Below are positions 33,145-43,866 of a DNA stretch of 64,000 nt, piece by piece. This DNA is from Ehretia macrophylla (Eukaryota > Streptophyta > Magnoliopsida > Boraginales > Ehretiaceae). The stretch's first letter is position 1. The number at the start of each line of letters is the position of its first letter. The DNA lies in assembly GCA_037974665.1 (NCBI GenBank), contig CM075775.1, positions 30,695,732 to 30,759,731 on the forward strand. Direction: 5' to 3'. The notes under the pieces were generated by a model that had not been told where the DNA came from, ran no database searches, and was given only the letters and a program-made list of their open reading frames with translations. The translations under genes were made by a program, and so were the position numbers.

Positions 33145-34745
33145 TCACATAACTGGCAATTGTTCAAGAGCATCCGCAAACGGAATATTAATGTGAAGCT
33201 TCTTGAATATTTCAAGAAATTTAGCAAATTTCTTATCAAGCTTATTCTTCTTCAGTCGTTGAGGAAATGGCACTACCAAAGATGGGTCCTGCAAAGGTTG
33301 TGGTTGTTTTTCTACTTTTTCTTCATCTTTCTCCTTATTCTTCGCTTCACATCTCTCGTCCTTCTTGTTGGCTCTCACTGGTTCTTCTAACTCTTTACTA
33401 CTTCTCAAGGCAATCGCTTTGCACTGCTCCATGTCATTTTGTCTAGGATTGACCTCATAAGTATTAGGTAAACTTATTTGTTGCCTTTCAGAAAACAAAG
33501 TTGCCATTTGACTAAGTTGTACCTCTAATTTTCTTATCTGTGCTGCTTGATTCTGGAAATTTGTCCTAGTTTCATTCATGAATTGAGTTTGCGAAGTCGC
33601 CAACTGAGCCAATACATCCTCCAAATTTACATTCTTCTCTATTGGGGGTTATTCTGCTCAGACTGCAACACATTATGTGTATTCTTGTATGACAAGTTGG
33701 GATGAAAATGCAACCCATGATGATATCTGTTGGAAAACTGATTGTATTGCTGCCCATTAAAGTTCACCAGATACTGTGCTTGTTCTGTTGTGCCTTTCAC
33801 AAATGGATTGCTAACCTGACATTCTGCATTATAATGTGGACCACCGCAAAACTCACACACCACTGCCGCTTGAATAGCTTTAGTAGTTACCTGATTATTT
33901 TATATTTGTTTAGCAAGGTTGTTAATTTTTGATGCCAAAGCAGTTATGGTGTCACTCTCCTGGATCCCAGTTGTCTTCTTTGGTGTGACTCTCTCGCTTG
34001 ACCACTGCTGATTATTCAAGACAATATCTTCAAGCAACGCATAAGCTTCATCTGTTGTCAACCCATTGTAAAAATTGTGAACTTGTATCCACTTGGGTAT
34101 CCCATGATTAGGACACTTCCTCAACAACACCTTATACCTCTCCCACGCTTCACACAGAGTTTCTCCTTCATGTTGCACAAAATTATTGATTTCTATGCGC
34201 AGCTTTGCTATCTTGCTAGGTAGAAAAAATCTCGACAAAAAATTGTGCACCAAATCATCAAAAGTGGTGATTGAATCCGAAGGCAGTGAGTTCAACCACT
34301 CCTTAGCTTGATCCCTCAAAGAGAAAGGAAACAAGCGAAGATGCAAAGCTTCATCAATGACTCCATTGTACTTAACAGTTCTACAGACTTTTAGAAATAT
34401 CACTATGTGCTTAGATCTTCAAAAGGCAATCCATGGAATGAAATATTCTGAATCAACTGCAGTGTTACTATTTTCAACTCAAAATTATTCGCCTGAATTG
34501 CTGGCCTTCTAATCACAGGCTGAATGCCAATATGTAGTATCGCATAATCTCGCAATGTTCTAGGTGGATTTTCCTCATTATTTCATTCTTGTCCCATCAC
34601 GATTTCAGCCATAGATTCTTGCTGGTGTTGAGTAGTAGCTTTCTGCTCCTTTCTATTCTTTCGACAAGTACGCTCTATCTCAGGATCAAAATGCACAAAT
34701 TGCAACCTCTCAACCTTCGCATACACCAAGAGAAAGATGTTCCTA
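33145..34745 (-). pseudogene. Athila-like gag, broken
   Basis: Minus strand. The front part (about 34560-34410) reads FELKIVTLQLIQNISFHGLP. The capsid core (34330-33900) reads LRLFPFSLRDQAKEWLNSLP, FLSRFFLPSKIAKLR and ALLEDIVLNNQQW. A zinc knuckle CEFCGGPHYNAEC lies near 33857-33820. The coiled C-terminal part (33624-33145) ends HINIPFADALEQLP. Stops and frameshifts near 34403, 33900 and 33640 break it. It would encode the virus-like-particle protein of the element. Confidence 0.88.
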
Positions 34746-34842
34746 AAATGCAAGTAGCACAAAATAAGAAAACGAAAAGCAAAATAAAATAAAATCCAAA
34801 GTAAAATTAAAGCTATTTAGTATCGATATTAATAATTGGCAC

Positions 34843-34862
34843 AGTCCCAGGCAATGACACCA
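34843..34862 (-). other. Decayed primer-binding site of Athila-like element
   Basis: Minus strand TGGTGTCATTGCCTGGG just inside the 5' LTR. The usual Athila site is TGGCGCCGTTGCCGGGG; the differences include three transitions at CpG-containing positions. Confidence 0.7.
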
Positions 34863-34868
34863 AAAACT

Positions 34869-36087
34869 TGTTGTGTGATTTCTAACGCAAGTGCACATAT
34901 AGCAACAAGTAATAAAGTAGTAAGTAAAAATCGTTCCAACGAGAACTGTGATTATTAAGTACCGAAATTGGTATACCTCTAACTTTATTTGGACAATCAC
35001 GAATTGAGAGTTTATAACTAACGACTAATAAATTTATAGAACTTATAAAAATAGCGACTAAAACAATCACAAAACTAACAAAAGATGGTAATTCAATAAT
35101 TAAGAGGCTTTAGGGATTCCGATTTCACCAACATTAATCCTACTTGAAACTATTAATTTAAATCAATTAACGCCTATTCCCTACGTTGCCAGCAATTTCG
35201 CTAAAGTAGATATTAATCTTTTTCAAGTATCAATAACCTATCTCAATAAGTAAGCTAATTACATCTCTGTGATAACTGTGAACTTATGGAACGCATTAAG
35301 CCCTATAAATTCAAGTACTGCACTAGATCTCATAACTATCTCTAGTTTATGATGATTTAATGGTATTTCACACGTGGTCTAATTTAGTTATCACTTCTCA
35401 ATCTCAAACCAAATCACGACTTATGTAATTGTTGATCAGACAATCACAAGCATTAAACTTAACATAAAATGCTCAATGCAAATATGGAATAATTCATCAA
35501 TCAATCAAAACCAAAAGTATCAAATATTCATAATCTGACAACATCGTAGCCCTAGAAAATTAACTTAGAATATTATAAAGAAATTAAATAAAATGCAAGA
35601 CATAGTATAATTCATGATCAGAGAGATAGAGAAAACTAGGATTTGGAGAAGAATTTTGGTAGAGGTTCGTCTCCGGATTGTTCTCCATCTTCAACTCATA
35701 AATCCTCCGCTTTTTCCCTTCTCTGGAACGTTTATTTCTTCCCAAAACTAGCCGCCTCCCAAAAGCTCTTTTTCACGTTTGTTTTCTTCCCTTTTAACAT
35801 AGGGTTTCTTCTTTTCGCACTTTTTTACAAAATTGCCCTTAAATTTCCTGCGACGCTGTGCAGCTGCGCTATGACTGCGCTACATGTGATTTCTCCTCAA
35901 ATTTTTCACGAGTGGAATGCAAGTTAGCCCTTTGCCATTTTTCTTCAATTTTTCTTCGAAATTCACACTTTCTCATAAGATTCACCTACATCACAAAACA
36001 AACACGAAACCTGTCAAATTGCTCCAACAACTACTCAAGAACTAACAAAAATTAAGTAAAAAGGTGTTGAATTAATTATCAATAATA
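34869..36087 (-). repeat. 5' LTR of Athila-like element
   Basis: Inner end CACACAACA and outer end TATTATTGATAATT on the minus strand (TG to TA at the first bases). Its inner 450 bases match the truncated LTR at 23834. It contains no gene; the open frames inside are incidental. Confidence 0.8.
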
Positions 36088-36204
36088 GCTTTCCCCCCAC
36101 CCCCTTTTTGTTGTGGTTTAATTGCATTGTTAGTTATTTTCATGCATGTTCTTTATGTTGTGCAGACATTTAAGCCTTTCTTTGAGTCTACATTCACTGA
36201 TATT

Positions 36205-36330
36205 TCTCCTAGGTGGGCATTTGGTTTAGTTATAGGATTCTCACTTTATGTAACAGATTGCGAGTTCAATTCTTGGACTACCCCATGTTGAATTTCTTTT
36301 TCTTCATTTAGCAAAATAGTTTGTTTTTTT
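36205..36330 (+). mobile_element. Possible tRNA-derived SINE head
   Basis: GGTTTAGTTATAGG followed about 35 bases later by GAGTTCAATTCTTGG resembles RNA polymerase III A and B boxes. No SINE tail or target duplication was confirmed. It lies just outside the Athila-like element. Confidence 0.35.
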
Positions 36331-36954
36331 ATTTTTAGAAAAAGGAAGGGGACATATATAAAAAAGTGAAGGAGGACATCAACGTTACTTCCACAGGAGG
36401 ACGAAGGACTTACTTACCCTGTCGTCCAATCACCTCTTCTTACAAAGAGCCCAAAAGGCCAAAAAAAAAGAACAAAAAGGCCTTAAAGATGAAATAGTTG
36501 TTTCCCACTACATGAAATTATTCTAGGAGTTTGCTTCTGAAATGGATGGTTTTGAGAAATATGTTCTTCTTTATGATTTAAGTTAGAATATAAATTTGCA
36601 CAAACAATGAAATAACAAATTCCTAGTTTTTAGTGAAACATGCTAAGATATATCTTGATGGAAATAATCAGTTTCCATGTCCAAATAAAAAAGTCATAGT
36701 TTTTAGTGAAAGTAAAGCTCCATGTATTTGATAACTAGTTAATGATTATTCCTCAAGCATAACTGATTATCCGGCTATATCATAAGTACAAACAATCAAA
36801 TAATGTACAGAGCATTAATATCAAATAGAAAAATCCTAGGTTCTAGTGAACCCAGCTAAGCCATGCTACGAAAATTATCGATTTTCATGTCCAAATGCAG
36901 TTACGGCAACAATATGCCCATCCAATTATGAAAGTCAAATTCTTCAATTTTGCC

Positions 36955-36961
36955 CATAAAA
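36955..36961 (+). promoter_or_regulatory. TATA-like box of gene D
   Basis: CATAAAA, 95 bases before the ATG; same T to C change as in gene A. Confidence 0.6.
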
Positions 36962-37049
36962 TGTTGCCACTACCAGCAAGCAAACCAACCAACACAACAT
37001 AATTTCAACAAATTTGATCAAGTTGTCATAGCTACGAACCAGCTGCCAA

Positions 37050-37453
37050 ATGACGAAGCTCATTTCTCTTATGGTTCTTGCACTTGCTGCATCATGTTAG
37101 TGTGTCTCTCTCTCATGCATGCACAAATTATAGCATATATTAGTCTAACGAAACATGAAATATCATATGCAGGTGTAATTTTCCCCAAGGCGTATGCTCG
37201 TTATAGATCTGCTGGAGAGTGTTTTAATTTTTGTGTACCATTTGCCGATCTGTGCCCTAGATGTTGTGCCTGTTTTGGAGCTTTGTTGTTAGCAGGCGTG
37301 TGCGTTCCTCATGATTGGTGTGAAGAGGAAGATGAAGGTCCAACTCGTTGTCTTTCTCATACAGATTGCATTGGAAACGGAAGAGGTAAATATTGCATCC
37401 GAATTGTTGGTGGCAGTCCATATGGTTGGTGCTCTACAAGTATCAAATCCTAA
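37050..37453 (+). CDS. Albumin-1-like cysteine-rich secreted peptide, gene D
   Basis: Exon 1 is 37050-37095, exon 2 is 37173-37453, with a 77-base phase-1 intron (GTTAGT..GCAG). The predicted 108-residue product is the same as that of gene A: signal peptide to residue 24, knottin cysteines 32-59 with one extra Cys at 46 or 47, linker Cys 65, and an a-like tail with YGWC at 99-102. The ATG at 37050 was chosen because genes A, B and E share it with an identical MTKLIS start, and because the frame upstream of it would cross the TATA region. The differences from the gene A region lie outside the spliced coding sequence. Confidence 0.86.
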
Positions 37454-37765
37454 TCCGTATGATTTGCAAATTTGGCTCACAGCTGCGTACTAGCTAGTAC
37501 CATATAATGGACGTGTTTATATAATAATATGGGTTAAAGATATTAAACAAGTTTTTGCTTGATCTTCAGAAAGCATAGAATTAATAAACTCATGAAGTTT
37601 GTGTAATGAATGTCTGTTGGCTTATTCTGCACAATTTACGAGGTTTGCCCATAAGATTTTTCTGATGTGTTTTGAATGTAAAAATCTATCAAAATAAAGA
37701 AAGTTCACATATGGATTTCCATGAAAGAGGACTCCATGGATCCTATTCTCTTTGTGATTTGTCAA

Positions 37766-38544
37766 AGAAATTAGGAGTAAAATGCATAACACCTCCGTAT
37801 TTTGTTAAATTAAAGTTGTATTATAAACCCTATATTTTTTAAAGTTGTATCATAAATTCCATATTATTTAAAAGGTTGCATATTACCCTGGCGTCCATTT
37901 TGCTATTAAACTTAACATACATTGTAATGCAAGCGCCAACAAGTCAATTATGGATTTTATAATAAAATAAATGCCTTAAAACATATGAGAAGAGCCAAAA
38001 ATGCCCTCTTTATCACATGAGTAACCATATGTTAAATCAAAGCCATGCCTTCCTCTTCATCCCATTTGTAAAGCAATTTTACTCTCTTTCGTTCACTTCA
38101 AGCTCCTTTTTAAAGAAAAAAAAAATTTGCAAGAGAAGTGGGTAACCTTCATAAAGTATTTTTCTTTCACTTTTCATAGTAGGTAATCCATTTTGCTCTG
38201 AATATTTTGTCATGAAAATACCATCAGTGAGCTAATGAGTTCATTATAATACACTGTCAACCAAACATGACCCGTCTCTCTGTAGGCCATAATCTTATGT
38301 CATTAGTCACTGATGTTTGTCATTAGATTTGAATCAATTTTATTCTAAAAATACATACTGAACCAAATTCGTATTGGTTATTCCAGAAAGTAAAAGAAAT
38401 TGTGGACATGATTAGTGCTATTCCCTTTCTCAAGTAAGAGTAGATATCCCTTCAATACAGTATAGGTATGTTTGCATCTAATGTAAATACAAACTTAAGG
38501 AGTAGTACTCATTGTATTAAATTTAGAGTCTAAATTTATATTAA
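37766..38544. other. Gene-free stretch
   Basis: Homology to the gene A flank ends at about 37765. AT-rich sequence follows with no gene or defined repeat recognised. Confidence 0.6.
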
Positions 38545-38553
38545 AGCATAATA

Positions 38554-38898
38554 GGATAAATGATCGAAATGCTCCATTATCTTTGGGCTCTATGATATTT
38601 TCGTCGCTTATCTACCAAACGTGAAAAATTAGTTCTTTTAACAAATTTCGTCAATTTTTTTAACCCGGATTGGATGCGTCCGGCACGTGACCAACTTAAG
38701 TAAGATTTTGTAGGGATAAGGGACTAATTGGTCACGTACCAGACACATACAATCTACATTCAAAAATTCATGAAATCTATTAAAAGGACTAAAGGCATCG
38801 CATATTTAAAAATAAGGGACTAATTTGTCACGTTTGATAGATAAGAGACGAAAATGTCAGAGAACCCGAAAATAAGGGATCATTTCGGTCATGTATTC
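38554..38898. mobile_element. Mutator-like MITE
   Basis: 345 bases with long imperfect terminal inverted repeats of about 80 bases (left GGATAAATGATCGAAATG; right end reverse complement GAATACATGACCGAAATG). It is flanked by a perfect 9-base target copy AGCATAATA at 38545-38553 and 38899-38907. A 9-base duplication with long inverted ends is the Mutator-superfamily signature. No coding capacity. Confidence 0.85.
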
Positions 38899-39206
38899 AG
38901 CATAATATATGAGATTTCTTTATCAGTGAACCTTACTTACTATAGCTCTTTTCCCTTTTCTTTTATTTTATTTTTTTCATCTTTTCTCCAGAGGGAACAA
39001 TATTTATTTTCACGAATACTCCTTTCCTCTCTGTCTTTTGCAGTTTGTCCTCTCGAATGGACTGCTTTAGGGGTGTACAAGCACACATAAACATATACAT
39101 TTTCATGCGCAAATACTAGCTAGCTTCATACATCAACGATCATGATCACGTCTATGAATCTCCGCTATAACAAGCAAGCAGCATAGTTAATTTGTTTATC
39201 AAAAGG

Positions 39207-39611
39207 TTTTGCAAAGCTACTTTTAATACTTCTAATTGGGATCAGATTTTTCAATGGATGATTATTTTTTGCAAAAGAAAATGGTTCCAGTCCATTATCC
39301 TTCGCCTCTTTTGGACGTCCGCCATCTACTATATTTGGAATGAAAGGAATTGTAGAATTTTTACTCAGTCACAGATGATCAAATCTTGGAGAAATTCGTT
39401 ATGATATCAGATGCAAATTCGCTAAGGGATGAAAATTTAAGAACACTGCTCCCAATATAAATTTATGTAATTCTTGGAACATTGATTCTAGCCTACTTGG
39501 CTAACTGTTTTTTGCTCTTTTGACATAGTTTATAATGTAACATTTATTATTCGTTGTTTAATGAATATACTTGCCTTTGAGCAAAAAACAAAAAAAAAAA
39601 AACAAAAAAAG
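39207..39611 (+). mobile_element. 5'-truncated LINE insertion (ORF2 tail plus poly A)
   Basis: A 15-base target copy TTGTTTATCAAAAGG lies at 39192-39206 and 39612-39626. Inside, 39207-39404 encodes the last part of an L1-type ORF2 (IFQWMIIFCKRKWF.., IYYIWNERNCRIF). A short 3' UTR and an A-rich tail follow. This is a textbook truncated target-primed insertion about 0.9 kb upstream of gene E. Confidence 0.92.
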
Positions 39612-39626
39612 TTGTTTATCAAAAGG

Positions 39627-39980
39627 AATATCAACATGTAACAGCTAGCCCAGATACAGAAGCCCAAGCAACGGTCAGCCCATTTATAGAGGAGACCATT
39701 ACTGGGAGGAAGAGCCATCGAGTCAAGAAGAGATGGTCATTTAACATAGTATCGTAGTCAATTAGCATAGTATCAGACTTTAAGTATCAAAATGTCTTGG
39801 GTTCAAAACTCATTGTTATCCATTTAAGAATTTAAAACTGTTAAAATTTAAGCTACAAAACTAACTCCGTCGGAGTGTTGAAAAATAATAAATAATATAA
39901 TAAATTCATCTCTAATAGTTTAAACTTTTAATTGAGTTGATCACTTAACAATCTCCATATATTAGACAATTTATTTCTCA
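39627..39980. other. Gene-free stretch upstream of gene E
   Basis: AT-rich. A GGGTTCAAAACTC near 39810 resembles a pol III B box, but no matching A box is convincing. Confidence 0.4.
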
Positions 39981-40178
39981 TTATTCGTCATTCGGCTAAA
40001 TTTTACGTACAAACAATGAAATAATGACAGAATATTAATAACTAATAAATAAAACCTAGTTTCTTGTGAATCATGCTAAGACATATCTCGAAAACTATCG
40101 ATCCTCATGTCCAGATGCGCGCTGTTACGGCAACAAGATGCTCATCCAATTACGAAAGTCAAATTCTTTAGTTTTGCC

Positions 40179-40185
40179 TATAAAA
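40179..40185 (+). promoter_or_regulatory. TATA box of gene E
   Basis: TATAAAA, 95 bases before the ATG, within an upstream module (39985-40180) homologous to those of B and D. Confidence 0.7.
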
Positions 40186-40273
40186 GGTTTCCACTACCAG
40201 CTACTAAAACATCTAACAGAATATAATTTCAACAAATTTGATCAAGTGGTCACAGCTACAAACCATCTGCCAT

Positions 40274-40322
40274 ATGACGAAGCTCATTTCTCTTGCGTTT
40301 CTTGCACTTACATCATCATGTT

Positions 40323-40360
<38 letters not shown>

Positions 40361-40705
40361 TTCTCTCTTATAGATACACACACTAGCACATATATTAGTC
40401 GAACATGGTCATTAACCCAACATGAAATATCATTTGCAGATGTAATTTTCCCCAAGGCGTATGCTACTAAATCTGCTGGCGACTGTTTTGAGTTCTGTAC
40501 AACAATTGTGGAAACTTGCCCTGATGGTTGTGCCTGTTTAGCATTTTTGTTTGGGTTAGAAGGGGTTTGCGTTCCTAAAGAGAAAGATGAAGCAACAACT
40601 CATTGTTTTTCTCATACTGACTGCGCTCGAAACGGAAGAGCTAACTATTGCATTCGAATTATTGACAGTCCATACGGTTGGTGCTCTTCAAGTATCAAAT
40701 CCTAA
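40274..40705 (+). CDS. Albumin-1-like cysteine-rich secreted peptide, gene E
   Basis: Exon 1 is 40274-40319, exon 2 is 40440-40705. The 120-base phase-1 intron carries a long CT microsatellite right after the donor. The product is 103 residues: a signal peptide ending AYA at 22-24 (Tyr at 16), then a b-type knottin with Cys 31, 35, 42, 46, 48 and 59 (C-x3-C-x6-C-x3-C-x-C-x10-C). The linker is charged and the a-like tail has Cys 71, 77, 86 and 97 (YGWC). It has the canonical cysteine count, without the extra pair of A and D. Its 3' flank carries a short retroposon. Entomotoxic function is known for some legume family members and is only inferred here. Confidence 0.85.
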
Positions 40706-40758
40706 TCCGCATGACTTGCAAATTTGGCTCATAGCTGTGTGCTAAATACTATCATATT

Positions 40759-40960
40759 TTATTTTATTTTGCTATGCAAGTAATCATTTTCATTCCACAA
40801 CAAATACCAAATACAAAGAGAATGACATCAATTCAAACTAATGCACCATTATGTACAAATAATTCTATTTTCAAGACTACTATTATAATTATGTTGAGTA
40901 CAAATTTTCCTCTAACATCCAAAAATATTTTCTCAATAATTTGATCCTCTGCGGAATTGT
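40759..40960 (-). mobile_element. Short retroposon in gene E 3' flank
   Basis: A 16-base copy TAAATACTATCATATT occurs at 40743-40758 and 40961-40976. The 202-base insert interrupts sequence that is contiguous in the 3' flanks of B and D. It begins with a T/A tract (TTATTTTATTTT), the complement of an A-rich tail, so it inserted in minus orientation. The family was not recognised. Confidence 0.75.
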
Positions 40961-41051
40961 TAAATACTATCATATTGTGGACGTGCATGTTTGTTTAATA
41001 AAAAGGTTAAAGACATTAATTACATCCATGAAGTTTTTCAAAGTTCTCAAG

Positions 41052-41112
41052 AGATTGGGATACAATATTACATCCATGACCTTTTGATGCTTTAAATATT
41101 GTATCCCAATCT
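41052..41112. repeat. 18-base perfect inverted repeat
   Basis: AGATTGGGATACAATATT at 41052-41069 and its exact complement at 41095-41112, with a 25-base loop. Not G/C-rich and no U-run follows. Confidence 0.8.
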
Positions 41113-43452
41113 TATTGCTCTAATTCCGCGATAAGATTGCATTAATTGGGATCCTCTGCGAAGGAGCAAATTTGGAATAGAAGTTTTGATGTTGCTGAAA
41201 CCATAGTCTTACGTATAGGAACAGTTTTGTTAATGGAGCTTTTCGTATAGACTCGTGGTCAGGTGGCGTCCTTATCTAGATACAATCTTGTCTTGTATTA
41301 GTCTTGTGATTAAAGTACTGTTTTTTCCTTCTTTTTTTTTTGTTTTTGAAATGAAATGAATAATTTACGTAGCAAAATAAATAAATAAATAAAAGAAGAA
41401 CATGTTGTAAACCTAGTTTCATTCGTAAGTAAGAACACAAAGGAACGTCTGGCTATAGTACATCATTATACAATGAAAAATTTTAACAATCATAGGATTT
41501 TGTTTATTTTTTCTTTTATTCATAAAAAAATTGGACTCATTTTTCTTTTGAACCTCCAAGAAAAAGATTCATCATTTTCATAAAAACTAGTAGGTAGAAC
41601 CAATTAAGATTTCTTTTTCAATATAGAACAATCAATGGTATACAGAATTTTAACAATTTACAACAAAACATAGTTTCTCTTCAACCATATTATATACAGG
41701 GACTGTTTATTCTTCAATTGAAACATGCAATCACTCCCCCAATGGGAGAATGATATATTTATTTCTATATAATGGAGATTGAAGTTATGATCCGAATTAA
41801 GAATTTCTGAGTATAACACATTATTATTTGATCATTTCACCCAACTCATAATTAAGTGATTGATGCCCTAACTTGACTAATTTGTCCACCCTAATTGACA
41901 CTTAATTTTCTCCTGATTCAAGGAACTTTGTCTAAGCTAATATACACTAACCTTATTTATAATGATATTGTGTAAAGACAATAATTTTGTTAACATCCCT
42001 CAGCAAACTTTAGGTGCTAATCTAGGAAAGGAGTAGAAGAAGACCGTATCACTTGAAAGTTGTAAGGCTTGATTACATGACACCATAAGATCAAAAGTGT
42101 CTGCAACAATGTAATAATTGAACTCAACACGAGAGACAACATCAAACTTCTTGACTTTTTTAGATTATCCGAAAAATATAAGATAGCCAAAAGTGGATCA
42201 ACATTACCAACGCGATTGAGGAAGCGCCAAAAAGAAAAAGAGAAGAAAAGAAATCCACAATAAATAAGGCCTCTAATTTTGTGAGACTAGTAATAGAAAT
42301 GAATGTCTCTTGTAAAAAGGGCAACGGCAAATAGAAAAAAAAAAAGAAATTCCTTTGAAGAGAACATGAATAACCCGTGAGAATACCAAGGAGTCCAACA
42401 TGGAGATAATTAAGAGGAAATTGGCAGAGTGATTGAGAGCCAAAAGAGCCGTGAGACATTCTGCAAAAATGAGGAATTCATTAGGGATGACAATGTGTAA
42501 CTGTTGTAATCGAAACCGATAAGTATCCACCTGATAATAAAAACTGATGGGTAAATCAATAGGTTTTAGTTTTTATAAGTAGTAACCGACAGATAAACCG
42601 ATGATTTTTGGTTTAGATGTTAATTTATTATGTAATATATAATGTATATATATCTACATATATAATATAATATTTATAGTTGATGAAAATATAAAAAATA
42701 ATTTATATACTAATATCTAAAATTATATCAATAGAGAATTAAAAATGAGCTATTTTAAAAAAATAAATTAAGACCCAATACAATTATTCAAAAAGAAACA
42801 ACAAAAAGGTTATTGGGCTTAGCCCAACTACCCAACTAAAAAAAATAGTATTTAAATTAATATTTATGGATTTTTATTTATTGTATTTTTAATTTTTTAC
42901 ATTCAAAATAATTTTTTTTTCATATTTTTTAAATTTTTTTTAAATTAAACAATTTCGATTTTGATTTTTTTAAAAACCGCAGTTAATCGAACTGCAATCA
43001 TTCTCAGAATTAATGCATCACCAAATCAATTGTTGCAAATGTTGAATGTAACAAGACTGTGGAACTCCTCAATAGTCAGCGAAGTATCTAGTGATGAAGA
43101 GAAATACAACACATAAAGCGATTAAGAATGAAAAAGTTAATAGCGGCAACGGAGTTTAAGGACAGTGACGAACTGTATAAGTATCCAACGGTATCGAGTC
43201 ATGGAAACGAGAAGCACGATCACCTCTTCAATGGAAGTGAAGAAGGGGCAACGGACGGTAGCTTCCGTAAGTGAGTAAGGACCGGCGATTGTGAGCCACC
43301 AGTGAAAGAGAAAAAGAACAATTGCCCAAGAGCCCTACAACAAAGAAATTAATCGGCAGCCATGTCCCATTAACATTGTAGCAACTCACCTTAGCAGTAA
43401 TATCCAAACCAAAGTAATTGATTGTTGTTTCACCAAAAACATCAATGAGAAT
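41113..43452. other. Gene-free stretch
   Basis: AT-rich with T- and A-runs. About 41250-41395 ends in an (AAAT)n-like tail, possibly a LINE 3' end. No gene or intact element recognised. Confidence 0.5.
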
Positions 43453-43866
43453 TCACAAAGGATGCCAGAAGTCAAGCCAAAAAGCAACCTGATTTCCTTT
43501 CTCGATTTTATGTAAGACGAATGGTTTCATAGAGGATCTCAGATTGAACAATTTTTTCAAATACCAAGCGCAATCATTCAGGATATTTGCATCCCAAAGA
43601 TTACAAGCTCTTTTCAGGTGGTACTCATAGATCCATTTAACCCACAATAAGTTGCTTCTAATGAGAATCAGCCACAAGTAATGCATTTGAGCTGCCCTAT
43701 TTGTATCAATCAATATTTTGATATTGAGACCACCTTCATCTCTTGTTCTACAAACATCATTCCAAGCCACCCTCACCTTCCTGCCTTTCATATCATTGCC
43801 TAACCAAAGAAACGCAGAAAGCTTCCTCTCAATCTCCATAAGAATACCCTTTGGGAGGATGAACAT
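43453..43866 (-). pseudogene. LINE ORF2 fragment
   Basis: 137 codons on the minus strand after the RT core: LPKGILMEIERKLSAFLWLG, GRKVRVAWNDVCRTRDEGGL, ending VAFWLDFWHPL. This is the region between RT and the zinc-binding C-terminus of plant L1 ORF2. Both flanking domains are absent. Confidence 0.85.

Larger units (their letters stand above)
23834..36087 (-). mobile_element. Athila-like Ty3/gypsy retrotransposon, internally deleted
   Basis: Minus-strand element bounded by a 5-base target copy GCTTT at 23829-23833 and 36088-36092. The 5' LTR is 34869-36087 (about 1.2 kb), and a truncated 3' LTR is 23834-24285. Gag, a protease segment and the integrase C-terminus survive; RT, RNase H and most of integrase are deleted at a junction near 32530. 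A CACTA element occupies 24610-32397. Without it the element is about 4.5 kb, far short of the usual 10 kb or more for Athila. Confidence 0.88.
36590..37765. repeat. Right arm of albumin inverted duplication
   Basis: Reverse-complement mate of 16110-17285. It carries gene D with its promoter, in which a roughly 200-base upstream module is itself present twice (around 36640-36690 and 36840-36900). Confidence 0.9.

Noticed and set aside
35643-36055. Small frames within the Athila LTR
   Set aside because: They lie wholly in LTR DNA, have no domain, and are on the strand opposite to the element's genes.
36950-37049. Longer reading frame starting at 36950 (and its mirror at 16925) for genes D and A
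   Set aside because: It begins at the TATA-like box and would read through a GT..AG intron; the ATG at 37050 gives a signal peptide shared with B and E.
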